A program made the position numbers and the translations under genes. 51,841 bases of DNA from contig NW_019775657.1 in assembly GCF_001039355.2 (NCBI RefSeq), positions 159,607 to 211,447 of the forward strand. The letters are read 5' to 3'. The notes beneath the pieces are model-generated. The model was not told the origin of the DNA. It ran no database searches and worked only from the letters and a program-made list of their open reading frames with translations. Positions 12,001-21,527 of the stretch are shown here, one piece after another (positions within the stretch are counted from its first letter, which is position 1; every line of letters begins with the position of its first letter). This DNA is from Lingula anatina (Eukaryota; Brachiopoda; Lingulata; Lingulida; Lingulidae).

Positions 12001-14432
12001 CTTAATACTGAACAGATATGATTCTTGATTCACAATATTACAAAATTCACTGAGGACAGAAAGAATACTTACATCAAATATGGATGCCACATTGGAAAGT
12101 GCATCTGATAACTGTTGTCTGAAGGCTCTTCTAATGACACCAACTCTCTGGAGAATAGATTTATCAATTCAAAGATAAAAAAATTAAAAGATAAAAAAAT
12201 AAAACACACAGGGTGTATCCTGCAATTTTTTTTCAATGGAAAACAAACATGTTTGGTTTTACTGATATTGAAAACTGCAAACAACTTGTTAAAACTGATG
12301 TTTATCTAAAAGAAATCAATTTAAAGAAAGTCAATAGGTGATAACTGATAGTGTTATAACAAGGTTGTTTACTAAAAATATCAGCCATGCAGCTGACTGT
12401 ATCCGATTGTATGAGTGGCTAATAGGTTAAAGGGATTATCTCTCTTCATGTGAGATCTATATTTCATAATAAAAACAATGTAAACAACTCATAGAAGCAT
12501 AATATATTCTGTTTTACCACAAAAATGGCAGTTAAAGCTTTTATTCTGATATCTGAGCTTGTCATCAGACCACGTGACCTCCACAGATGGCTATACTCTG
12601 TAATGATCTCTTAAGAGATTATAACATAAAAACAAACTTTTTAGAAAAAAAACCAGGTACTTACTTTGCATGTAGATATGGATTCGTTAACCATTGATAA
12701 GAATGGGAAAATTGTTGTTTACTCTGGGAAAATTCATTTTATTTCTCCAAAACGAATAGTTGTTATCTGTTTAACTAAATTGTTGCTAACTTTCCTCTAA
12801 GGTATGTGGTGCTACTCATACCACTGAATGAGACAAATATTGAACAGAACATGATGGCCGGTACTTACATCTGCATGCATCTTTTCTAATTCATCTACTC
12901 TGCTGTTGATGCGGCAGTAACTGAGAATAGAAAAATTATAAAAATAAATCATATACCAGTATAAATGACAAGTAAATTAAAAGTCAAAAGCCAATAAATA
13001 AAGAAAATCCCAAAAAAGTTTTTTCATTATTCACAATTCACAACAATTTTTTTTTTCAAACATTTTAAACTTTAAAGTTACTACAGGCCCGTAGCCAGGG
13101 GAGTTTAAGGGGTTTCGTAAGAACTGCCCCTTTTGTCAGAAAAAGGTCCATTTTGGATAAAATTTGATCTAGGTACACAAAAGTTTCATTGTAAAAGGTC
13201 CACTTTTTCAGAAAAAGAACCCCCCTTTGGAAATTGCTGGCTACGGGCCTGTACAGTGTAGTTTAACAGTACATTAAATGAATTCAGAGCTGTGCTATGA
13301 AAATGTCTCCTGGCTGTTGCCCATACTTACAGTTCCAGTGCTTTCTTCTGTAACTTTGACTCAAAGTCAGCTAACATGAGCCCCCTAGCTGTGTGGATTT
13401 CTCTTTTTAAGATATTCACATCCTGAAAGAAAAGGACACTTCAGTAAATCTTCTTGGGCATTTCTGAGAAGGCCCATTAAGAATTAAATCATTTGATTTA
13501 AAACAGAACAAAACATCAAATCTAATTAAGTGCACAGTTGTGATGAGAAAAGATTCTTGAGAAGGAGAATATTGGCTCCCCCCCCCCCCAAAGAAAATTC
13601 ATATTGGTGAGTACATGTATATCCCATAGAGAGCTCCCAGTACATTTACTGTATATACAGTACTTGCCTGTAACAGTGTTTGCAGAACTTCTGTCATCTC
13701 CTGGAGGTCAACTATCTCTGTGACCTCTGTTTGTGTCGGCCTGTCCAGACGGAAGAACCCAACTTTTCTTTGCTCGGCCAAAGAAGGTCTAAAAGGAAAA
13801 GCAGAGTAAAACCAATGCAAAATTCAAATAAACTATGAGTACCAGTACTAGTATAAATGGAATGTATTATGTACAACATTAAATATTTGGTCTTGTGCGA
13901 GGTCTTCTCACATCTGCTTAATTCTTGCACCAGCAGTATTATTAGTAAACCATACAGGGAGAATATTTCATGACGTTAATGTTGAATATATCGGTACCAA
14001 AACTTCAGCCAAGTTCAGGTATTAGTAATACATGCTGCTATATTGTACTGTACATGTACATGTACATGTACATGTATGTAACAATTTGCTAATGGGAAGG
14101 CCAGTCAGAAATTTTGAACACGTATATGTCTGATGTACTAGTAGAATGTATTATTTAGTAAATTCATCAAGACAAATTCCACCCGTTTTCCACTCGGCCG
14201 TTGTATCATTATGCGATGCAGACTGCCCTCCCCTATTTTTCAAGAAAATTTAATCATTCGGGGCACTAACAGAATATATTTGAACGAGTAAACGGCAATG
14301 TTTCAACTCTATTTACCTGAGAGATTCATCTCCAACCACCCTGTAGCTTTCCAAAGCGAGGACATTATTTCTGAGGTCATCTTCCTCCGAGGAATATATA
14401 TTTAATTCTCGAATTAAATCCAACTCAGCCAT
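2851..14432 (-). CDS. Coiled-coil protein, C10orf67-like (DUF4709-type), 3' end unresolved
   Basis: Fifteen minus-strand exons join in phase: 14432-14317, 13788-13668, 13422-13331, 12920-12869, 12147-12073, 11642-11478, 10111-10061, 9293-9146, 8953-8895, 8136-8071, 7870-7832, 4451-4386, 3983-3876, 3561-3431 and 3004-2851 (1443 nt, 481 codons). The protein starts MAELDLIRELNIYSSEEDD. A conserved-looking block follows (VGFFRLDRPTQTE, then RRAFRQQLSDALSNV), then long charged coiled coil (EAKIRELQGVIQRNDMVIEM; MKLMEEKKKLEEQLAK; LEKTHKMWEKKF). The first block matches my memory of the DUF4709 region of human C10orf67, whose function is unknown; this is a recollection and not a search result. No signal peptide or membrane segment is seen. 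The last exon may splice at 2851, use a later repeat donor, or read through to the stop at 2590; further exons may lie beyond the window. The start ATG is the first in frame and faces RBM45. Confidence 0.72.
4090..4261. repeat. Poly-T plus compound GT/GA microsatellite
   Basis: A T-run of about 19 (4090-4108) is followed by imperfect TGTGTGACTGCACGTG units, then pure (TG)n and (GA)n up to about 4261. It lies within an intron of the coiled-coil gene. Confidence 0.9.
4973..5181. mobile_element. MITE copy 1 (TIR containing AGATCGATCT)
   Basis: About 210 bp, non-coding, with inverted ends: the left end starts GTATTCCCAGAGCTTTTAGA and the right end carries the reverse complement (AGATCGATCTAATCTCTGGAAATG). 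Internal landmarks GAGTCTCACTAGATTACTGT, CTACTACAAGCTGTAAGGGG and GCGTGAACCCCCAGGGAGTT recur in the copies at 6310 and 49981. No transposase frame is present, so it would move only in trans. It is intronic. Confidence 0.85.
5655..5950. mobile_element. Foldback / long inverted-repeat element
   Basis: The left arm (about 5655-5772) and right arm (about 5829-5950) are imperfect reverse complements around a ~57 bp centre. Matched segments include GGTCTCCCGCCTCCAC against GTGGAGGCAGGAAGACC, and GACTAACTGATAGACC against GGATCTGTTAGTC. No coding frame fits it. The outer right arm resembles the sequence at 1320-1430 and 2640-2750, so that region holds diverged relatives. Confidence 0.75.
6310..6516. 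mobile_element. MITE copy 2 (TIR containing AGATCGATCT)
   Basis: Begins GCATTCCCATAAAGTTTAGA and ends with GATCTAAATCTCTGGGAATG, so the ends are inverted repeats of each other. The interior is nearly identical to the copies at 4973 and 49981. It is non-coding and intronic. A weaker relative, with CTCATTCCCAAAGAAACTAT and a similar GAATCTCATTATACAATCAG segment, seems to follow at about 6529-6620. Confidence 0.85.
8403..8893. mobile_element. Long-TIR element with 9-bp target duplication (MULE-like)
   Basis: The left arm 8412-8523 and right arm 8780-8884 are near-perfect reverse complements (for example GATAGATGGTCATTTAGGGC against GCCCTAAATGACCATCTATC). The element is flanked by identical 9-bp direct repeats AGTATTTTA at 8403-8411 and 8885-8893. 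Long inverted repeats with a 9-bp target duplication are typical of Mutator-like elements, so this is probably a non-autonomous member. The interior shows no transposase frame. It inserted at the very start of the intron that follows the exon at 8895-8953. Confidence 0.85.
8956..9016. repeat. (AAT)n microsatellite forming a splice acceptor tract
   Basis: About 20 AAT units. On the minus strand this is (TTA)n ending in TTCAG, directly before the exon at 8953-8895, so the microsatellite serves as the polypyrimidine/acceptor region of that exon. Confidence 0.9.
10126..10310. repeat. ~41-bp minisatellite with repeated ATTGG
   Basis: Four to five decaying copies of a unit containing GCACTGATTGGTTACCA and CATGTGAT. 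Each copy keeps ATTGG (CCAAT on the other strand) and most keep CATGTG. It is intronic in the coiled-coil gene. Confidence 0.8.
13084..13251. mobile_element. Short MITE with TIR CAGGCCCGTAGCCAG
   Basis: 168 bp, with perfect 15-bp terminal inverted repeats CAGGCCCGTAGCCAG and CTGGCTACGGGCCTG. The interior is non-coding and has partly inverted AAAGGTCCA-type segments. Ends starting CAG and this small size suit a hAT-type MITE, but no clear 8-bp target duplication is visible, so the superfamily is inferred. It is intronic. Confidence 0.75.
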
Positions 14433-14725
14433 TGTTGCTACATACAACAACGCCCGCAGTGAATATTTACTAAAGCGGTGATTGGACAAAATATTTCCAC
14501 CACCTGCACGCAATAAAGTTGATCTTTCAGTATTTAATCAAGATTATCAAATTAGAAAAAACAACAATTTAGGTGAAACATAAATAAAGAAATACCGCAA
14601 ATACAATAAAACCAAGGAGTTTTGCAATGAAATAAGTGCGAAAATCTGTTTATCGTTATTGCTACTGTACACGTTTTTACGCGCAAAGGGTGAATTTTCA
14701 GAGAGGCGATCCAAAATCGGTCGAA
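14433..14725. promoter_or_regulatory. Shared bidirectional promoter region
   Basis: The start codons of the minus-strand coiled-coil gene (14432) and RBM45 (14726) are 293 bp apart and diverge. The interval must hold both 5' UTRs and transcription starts. No clear TATA box position was established, and the exact starts cannot be read from sequence. Confidence 0.6.
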
Positions 14726-17700
14726 ATGCATCGAATGGCACGAGACACGCCGGCAAATAGCCGGTTATTTGTGCTCTGTGCAAAAGGCGTCACTGAACCC
14801 ATGCTCAGAAAAGCATTCGAAAAATATGGAACCATTGAAGACATTTGGGTTGTGAAAGATCGTCAAAGTAATAAAGAAAAAGGTGAGCGGCTCTCTCACT
14901 CAGTGCTTTTTCAACCACTAAACCTATTTGTGATTCTGTATATTGCTTGCCCTGGGCAAGAGGCAAAATAAAGCACTACACTGAGGTAATGATGCAGTTG
15001 GCTTTGAGATGAAATTGACTTCAAATATTATTTGACGGTTTAGTTAATTGATCTGGACTGGTCTACAGATCGACAATTAAGGAAACGTACAGGGTACAGG
15101 TACACATATAATGAGTACTCCCCCCGCCCCCTCCTCCTCCACACACGCACACACGTGCGCGCGCGTGCACACATGCACGCACACACACACACACACACAC
15201 ACCAATCTCTGAACAGTGTTCATATGAGCACTTGTCATACGTTTAAAAATTGGGGATGGAGTACAACCATACATATACATATACATATATGATGGCATCT
15301 GCTTGTATTAACTTATTTATTCATGGTTTATTTTTATTACTTACTGGGGGCATTTATTCGTTAAAGAGTATGTGTTTTGATTTTGGTATTAGTACATGGT
15401 TGGAGCATTTTGATACAGTGCTGTAGATTACAGGACAAATTAATTCAAATGTTGTTGTGTTGTTTGTGGTAGGTGTAGCATACATCAAGTTTTCCAAGGC
15501 CTCAGAGGCAGCTCTGGCCATGGAGGAACTGAACGGAAGAACACTGCCAGATGACCCAAAACCTCTCAAGGTGAGATATTTGGCAGGATTGTTTTTTAAA
15601 GTAAAGAAAGTAAAAATGAGAAATAGATAGACAGCAAAAGAACAAAAGAAATAAAGGATGAAGTCTGTCGATCTGGAGCTAGCAAAAACGAAAAGTAAAA
15701 TGGAAAGTTTATTGGTCATAAAATGAAAAGACTTGCACTCAGACAGTGGGACAGACAGACAGACAGACATATACCAGTAGAGCTCATCATAACCATGGTT
15801 TTGTATTTTTTCAGGTTATGATAGCCAGTAAACGAGAGCATGGGTCTACAAGGGAGACAAATGAAGAAGAGAAAGGTCTGAGGATCTTCATCATGGTGCC
15901 CACTGAGTACACGGAGAGTGATATTAGGGAGATTTTTGGTGTAGGGAATTGTTATAAAACTCTTTTCATACAATTTTAAAGCTGCTTAAAGAATTGTATT
16001 TGTTACAAAAATTGTTTAAGTTCAAATTTGATTCTAGAATACTGTGCATGTTAGGTGAATTTATCAGCAGTCTTAATATTAATTGATTTGAAGCTCCATA
16101 TATCCCAGAGGCCAGAAATATAAAATTAAAAATGTTCTGTCTCAGCCTGGTAAAAAATTGTAATTAATTACTGAAGTCATGTTAGTTAAGAAATAATACT
16201 TCGTAAAAGATTTTATGATATGAATACTCAACTGTTGTTATTATTATCTTGAGCAGAAATGGGGCGACATAGAGTATGTGAGAATTGTCAGGCACCAGGA
16301 CACCCAGCGGAGTAAAGGTCTGGCCTATGTTAAGTACTATAAAGCCTATCACTGTGCACTGGCCTTGGAAAACTGTGAATCCAGTGAGTACTACCACAGT
16401 CTTAGGGCTCATTATTAATGAAACTATTGTATATTTTAATCCTACTCTGAACTGTAATTCTCATACACATGTACTATGTAGGATTTAAAGATATACATGT
16501 ACTCTATATATAATATAAAAATATACATTATATTATATATATTAGACTGTGTGATATAAAGATATATATATGAAGGTATATATTCATGTACTCTGTAGGA
16601 TTTAAAGCAGTCTTTGCTGAGCCAAAGTCCAGTCGAGATGACCGGGCCAGACGTGACAGCAGGGGGTCCAGATCCTACGACAGGGATTTGTACAGTGAAG
16701 GGTTTAGCGACATGGGGAGGGAGAGCCGCGGGGGTGGGGGTGGGGGTGGTTTTGGGGGAATCGGACGAGACTCCAGATATGGCGGCCCTGACAGAGACTT
16801 TGATGGTAGATTTGCACAAAGAGATGATGGTTATGACGGTGGAAGGAGATTTCCAGAACCATCTATGACAAGCAGAGGTAATTCTGAGCTGGCAGTGATT
16901 GAGATCATGTTTAATAATAGCTGAGCTATGGTGAGAAACTATGATAAACTTGAAATTTTTTTAAATGCCTGAATCTGACGGGGCCTTATTTATTTTTTTT
17001 TTGTTGATAAACTTTTCAAAATCATAAAGAGTTTGATGAATTTTTCAAGACTTAGTGAAAAAAGTTATGTTGGTGGAGAATTGTCTTTTGATAAAATTTT
17101 CAAGTTTTTACTGTGATAGCTGTCAATAACTTCATATGTAACCAAAGCACAGACTGTTTTCCCAAAGCTGTCGTCCGTTGATTTTTCTCACTATAGATGG
17201 TAAATTTGAATTTTTTAAACAAAACTTTCACACACTTATTTCTACGTCTCTTGGTGATTCAGTGACCAATGCAACAGATTGCTCAGCTTTGGGTTAAATA
17301 ACGCTAAACCACTGGAGTATGCAAGGTTTTGTAGAAAATAAAATATCTGACTTTATGTCTATCAAATTTGTGCCTATGCTTACACTGTTGTTAGTGCAGA
17401 TAAATATTCATACTTTAGGTCCATTAGAAAGTATCCAGAGCAGCTACAGCCCAGCAGGTGGCGTTAGACTCCAGATTATTGCCTCAATGCAGGTCACGGC
17501 GCAACAGATGCACGCTCTATGTAACATGGTGCCGCAGTTAGAATACTGCGATTTTAACCAGGGAACAGGTAATACATGAATTAAAGATTGTTTTATGTGT
17601 TATAGTTTTGAAATGTTTAAAGTCACTGACAGGCTGTATTTTATACTTATCAGCTTTATTATCATTATTAGTATTATTTTACTTTTTTTACTTTTGCATA

Positions 17701-19593
17701 ATAGAGCTTTACAATTTCATTGTTAATCTGTTTAAAATTTAGCAAAATGTTTGGACTTTTAATAAGTCAGTGGTGAATTTATGCCATTATTCTCTTTTCC
17801 CAGGTGACACTCTTTTTTCCTAGAATATGGTCGCTGAATATAAGTTCTTCTTAATAGTATTAACCTGGCATAAAGAAATATTTATTGATCCCATTAACAT
17901 CCTATTTATGTTAAGGTTTGGGCAATGATTTTCAAAATTTTCCAGGGACTGCCTACGTAAAATACGCCTCCCCTCAATGTGCGGCGTGGGCTCTGGACCA
18001 CCTGAGTAACCTGGAGTACCCCCCAGGCTGCCCGCTAACCGTGAGGATGACTGATGGTCAGCCCAGTGAATCTACAGGGTGAGAGTGCATTCAGAGCAAG
18101 TTGATTAGAAGACTAACAGATACTTGGATCAAACATGGCCGACTCACTTGAAAGCTTGCTGCATAATCCCCTTAAAATAATTTTTCTGGAGCATACCTGG
18201 TGTTGATATTTACATAAGAACCTTTTAGGAAAATGGTTACTGGTTGCATTGACTGGCCAGTCATTTTAAACTAAATAAACTTTTACATTTGATTCCCAGT
18301 GCAGAAAGGTATAGATAAATATGATTCATGAGTACAAGAAAATTACTTATTTCCCCAGGAAATACATATATGCAGGAAAATCTGTGGAGTTGCCTTTTAA
18401 GTTTTGACATGAATATTAACATTATTATTATTAATAATAAATGTTATTATTATTATTATTCCAGTGCTCTGGCCAGTGTGAGCCCTACAGGAGTGACCCC
18501 TGCTGGCAGTAATAAAAAGATGGATCACGCTGGGATGATTAGCTCTGTGATGCAGGTAACTTGTTCCCCTCAGGTCGTGAGAATCCCCCCCCCACCCCCC
18601 ACCCCCACCACCACAACCTTGCATGGATCAATTTCTTTATTAATTGATTTATTTTTGGAAAGGAAAGGAAAATTTTCCCCCAACCTCTAGTCCAGAAGGC
18701 ACAGAAAGGAAGAAAATTTAATTGCAAAAGGGAAATAATATAATGAAAAAATCTTTGGTCTTACTTTAAGTCATACTCAAACATTTAATTTGGTTCACTG
18801 ACAATGATTTGACATAAGTTATTACATAACATGCATCTTTAAAAGATAAAAACCCTACATTGGGCTTGTATTGAGTAACCTTTGACCTGTCTCCCCCTAC
18901 AGGCCACCAACCTGTTGAGGCAAGCAGGGATGGTGGTTCCACCCAATCTGTTTGAACAGCTGCAGCCCAAGGTTGATGAGGATGGTTCCTACTGCAGTGC
19001 CAAACTCCCCGCCAAACAGCCCCTGATCTTGGAGTCCACTCCAGTGGCCAAAAGACTGTTCATTGTCAGTCAGCCGGATCCACTGCCGGACTTCATCATC
19101 ACCGACTTGTTCTCTCGGTTTGGGAACTTGATTGATGCTTACATGATGAGGGGTGAGGCAGATTTTTTCATTTGGTTTGTTGTGGAGGCTCTAAATTTTT
19201 GCTCCTCTATTAAAATTTATTTTGGATAAAGATATAGGTAGAGGAAATCTTCTGTTTATGTTGTTGTTTTTCTTCTTTTCTTGTTTCTTTTTTCATAAAG
19301 ATGTCAGTCTACAAAGTTTTCAGAATACTTCAGTCTTGTTTGTTTCAACATGTCTGCAAAATGAAGAAATTTTCAAATTGGACAATATTTGGGGCTCTTT
19401 TTTTTTTGTTAATAATAAATGATGTTATTCAGGACGTACTTGTGGATTTGCAAAGTATGGGAGTGAGGAAAGTGCCAATGAAGCCATGCGTGTCCTCCAC
19501 AAGCAGGAGGTCTGTGGCATGCTTCTCAAAGTCATGGAGGCAGAACCCCAGCCTGAAGAGGGTGCTCCTTCATCCAAGAGACCTCGAACCTAG
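14726..19593 (+). CDS. RBM45: RNA-binding protein 45 (RBM45)
   Basis: Ten in-phase exons: 14726-14882, 15473-15570, 15815-15940, 16257-16383, 16599-16877, 17419-17568, 17946-18078, 18465-18555, 18903-19152 and 19433-19593 (1572 nt, 523 aa). RRM1 spans SRLFVLCAKGVTEPMLRKAF to GVAYIKFSKASEAALAMEEL. RRM2 spans LRIFIMVPTEYTESDIREIF to KGLAYVKYYKAYHCALALEN. An Arg/Asp/Gly-rich linker with a Gly run follows (exon 5). A third RRM-like unit (VRLQIIASMQVTAQQMHALC to GTAYVKYASPQCAAWALDHL) and a last RRM (KRLFIVSQPDPLPDFIITDL to CGFAKYGSEESANEAMRVLH) precede a basic C-terminus, SSKRPRT, a likely nuclear signal. This order is that of RBM45, a mainly nuclear, self-associating RNA-binding protein linked to splicing and neural development. 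The gene appears complete and intact; the linker makes it slightly longer than the human protein. The start is the first ATG of a pair four codons apart. Confidence 0.93.
15120..15202. repeat. CA-rich compound microsatellite
   Basis: C-rich sequence, then alternating purine-pyrimidine (CACACGTGCGCGCGCGTGCA, then (CA)n) in RBM45 intron 1. It is potentially Z-DNA forming. Confidence 0.85.
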
Positions 19594-21359
19594 AGCAGCT
19601 GTGGTGAGTTAAAACTGCACTGGTTTTCACGTAATTTTTTGGTAAGGGGGGAAAAGTGTGCAAAGACTTTTTTCTTTTAAATTTTTTTTGGATGAAGCAT
19701 TATCCCCCGCCCTCCCCTTTTCCCAGTACAGAGCAAGTGTCAGCCTTCTTTGTCCTTTTATTTTGCAGGCATATATGTTTTTTTTGGTCTAGTTGAAATT
19801 CTTTTCTTTGGCAGTTTTCTGCCTTAAGCAGCCCTAGGCATAAAGCCACAAAGTCCTTTTTTGCTGCTGTTTCTTACAACCTAAAATCATTTGGATTTCA
19901 AGATGGGCGAGTAGTTTTTAGGGGTTTTATGTACAAAAAAAGTGAAATGAGAGGCATGATCCTGTACATATGATAAATGGCTGAGGGGAGGATGTGACTG
20001 GTTTTGCTAATTTTTGAAAACAGTGAATTGACTGTAGTTCATCTAGATTGATGCATTTTCCCCTTCTTTCTTGCTGTATTTCTAGTTACAGACTGACTGT
20101 AAATCAGGACTTGATAACAAGACAAGTACTGATGATGGACAGGTGTACAATACAGTAACAATAACAGTACTGTTGCAGCAATGACACAGACAGTGAGACA
20201 GAACATCAACAGCATTGTGACAAACATTGTCAAGCACAGAAGTGTCCTGGCTACAAGACATGAGCAGATCAATAACAGAAACGTGACATGTCATGGCCGC
20301 AGCTAGTGGACATCCGGGAAGTGACATGTACTGACTACATGTAAATAAATGTATGTGTTAACTTGAGACGGTTACAGTGGATGACACTGGAAAGATTTTG
20401 TGCTACGGGACATTATCTTCAACAGCGCTACAGTTTGTTATACATGTGACGGGTTCATTACATATACAGCATAGCTATACATGTTATAGCACAGACCCAG
20501 TATGGGAGGTGAACTATAGTAAAAGTGACAATAAACAAATCTGATCATCTACAGTGATACAAAACCTCACAGCAATTTGACAGACCTTGGACCTATAATA
20601 GCCTATTAAATTTGTAAGATTTATCATGACTTATAACTCAAAACAAGATTGTACAGTATCAGTGAGCATAACTTTCACTCTTTCTAATGACTGATAGATT
20701 ATTCTTACAAATAAAAACAGACACAAAGTTACAACTGTCTTCTTACCAGCTATATCACAATCGGAGTGGTATGCTTTTAAAATATGCTCTTTTTTTTTCT
20801 TCTGAAATATACATGTTCTGGGGCAATTTTATGAAGAGAAATATAAAAACTGATGCTGCATATGGTGAATATGAATTATACTTAATGTAAATAAACCAAA
20901 AAATTGACACACTTTCCTGCTTAGATCACAGAAAGGAGTAAATATATTGAGGAACTAATAGTAACTATCTGATTCTAAATTGTTTTCAGCAATCTAGTCC
21001 TATTTTTAAAACAACAAATCCAAGAAGTGGACTTTTGTAGCTGCAATTTTGCAAACAATATACCATATTTGGTGACACTGTCACAATGAATAAGCCCAAC
21101 ATAATTATCTTTAATTTCTATCGGGATTTCAAACCATAAGTGAAACCGCTTCATTGAAAAAATAGCAACATGGGACGTTTCACCCGTCATTGCGTTAGAT
21201 GTGCTTACACAACACAATGGCCTGCATGTGACCTATATATGGGTCAAGGTCAGGTTGGGATGCGCATGCGCGAGCAGTAAGGAGGAAAATTTAAACGCTC
21301 TCTAGAAATGTACTTCTAATTCCATTTTAAGGAGAGTGGATGGGGAAACAAAGCAATAA
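19594..21359 (+). other. RBM45 3' UTR and intergenic DNA
   Basis: No further gene is seen. AATAAA hexamers at 20344, 20530 and 20890 are candidate polyadenylation signals for RBM45. A GTG/GTGAGT donor at about 19605 and an acceptor TATTTCTAG near 20086 would allow a 3' UTR intron. The 5' limit of the LINE is not clear. A GC-rich patch GATGCGCATGCGCGAGC near 21260 could belong to its 5' region. Confidence 0.5.
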
Positions 21360-21527
21360 TATGGTATATTAGACCCTCCGGACTATGTGAGTACAAAAAT
21401 TTATGTGTTTACGCCACGTGAGAAGGTAATATTTGACGTGTTTGCTACCCGTCTATCACAAGTGCTTTCGGACACTATACGCCATCTTGGTTTTTGTTCT
21501 AACACTGGCCGACCTTCGTTGTCTATA

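Noticed and set aside
21387-21527. N-terminal extension of LINE ORF1 from a GTG codon
   Set aside because: A eukaryotic start at GTG is unlikely; the first in-frame ATG is at 21528, just before the hybrid-binding domain. The frame is open back to 21360, so a non-AUG start cannot be fully excluded.
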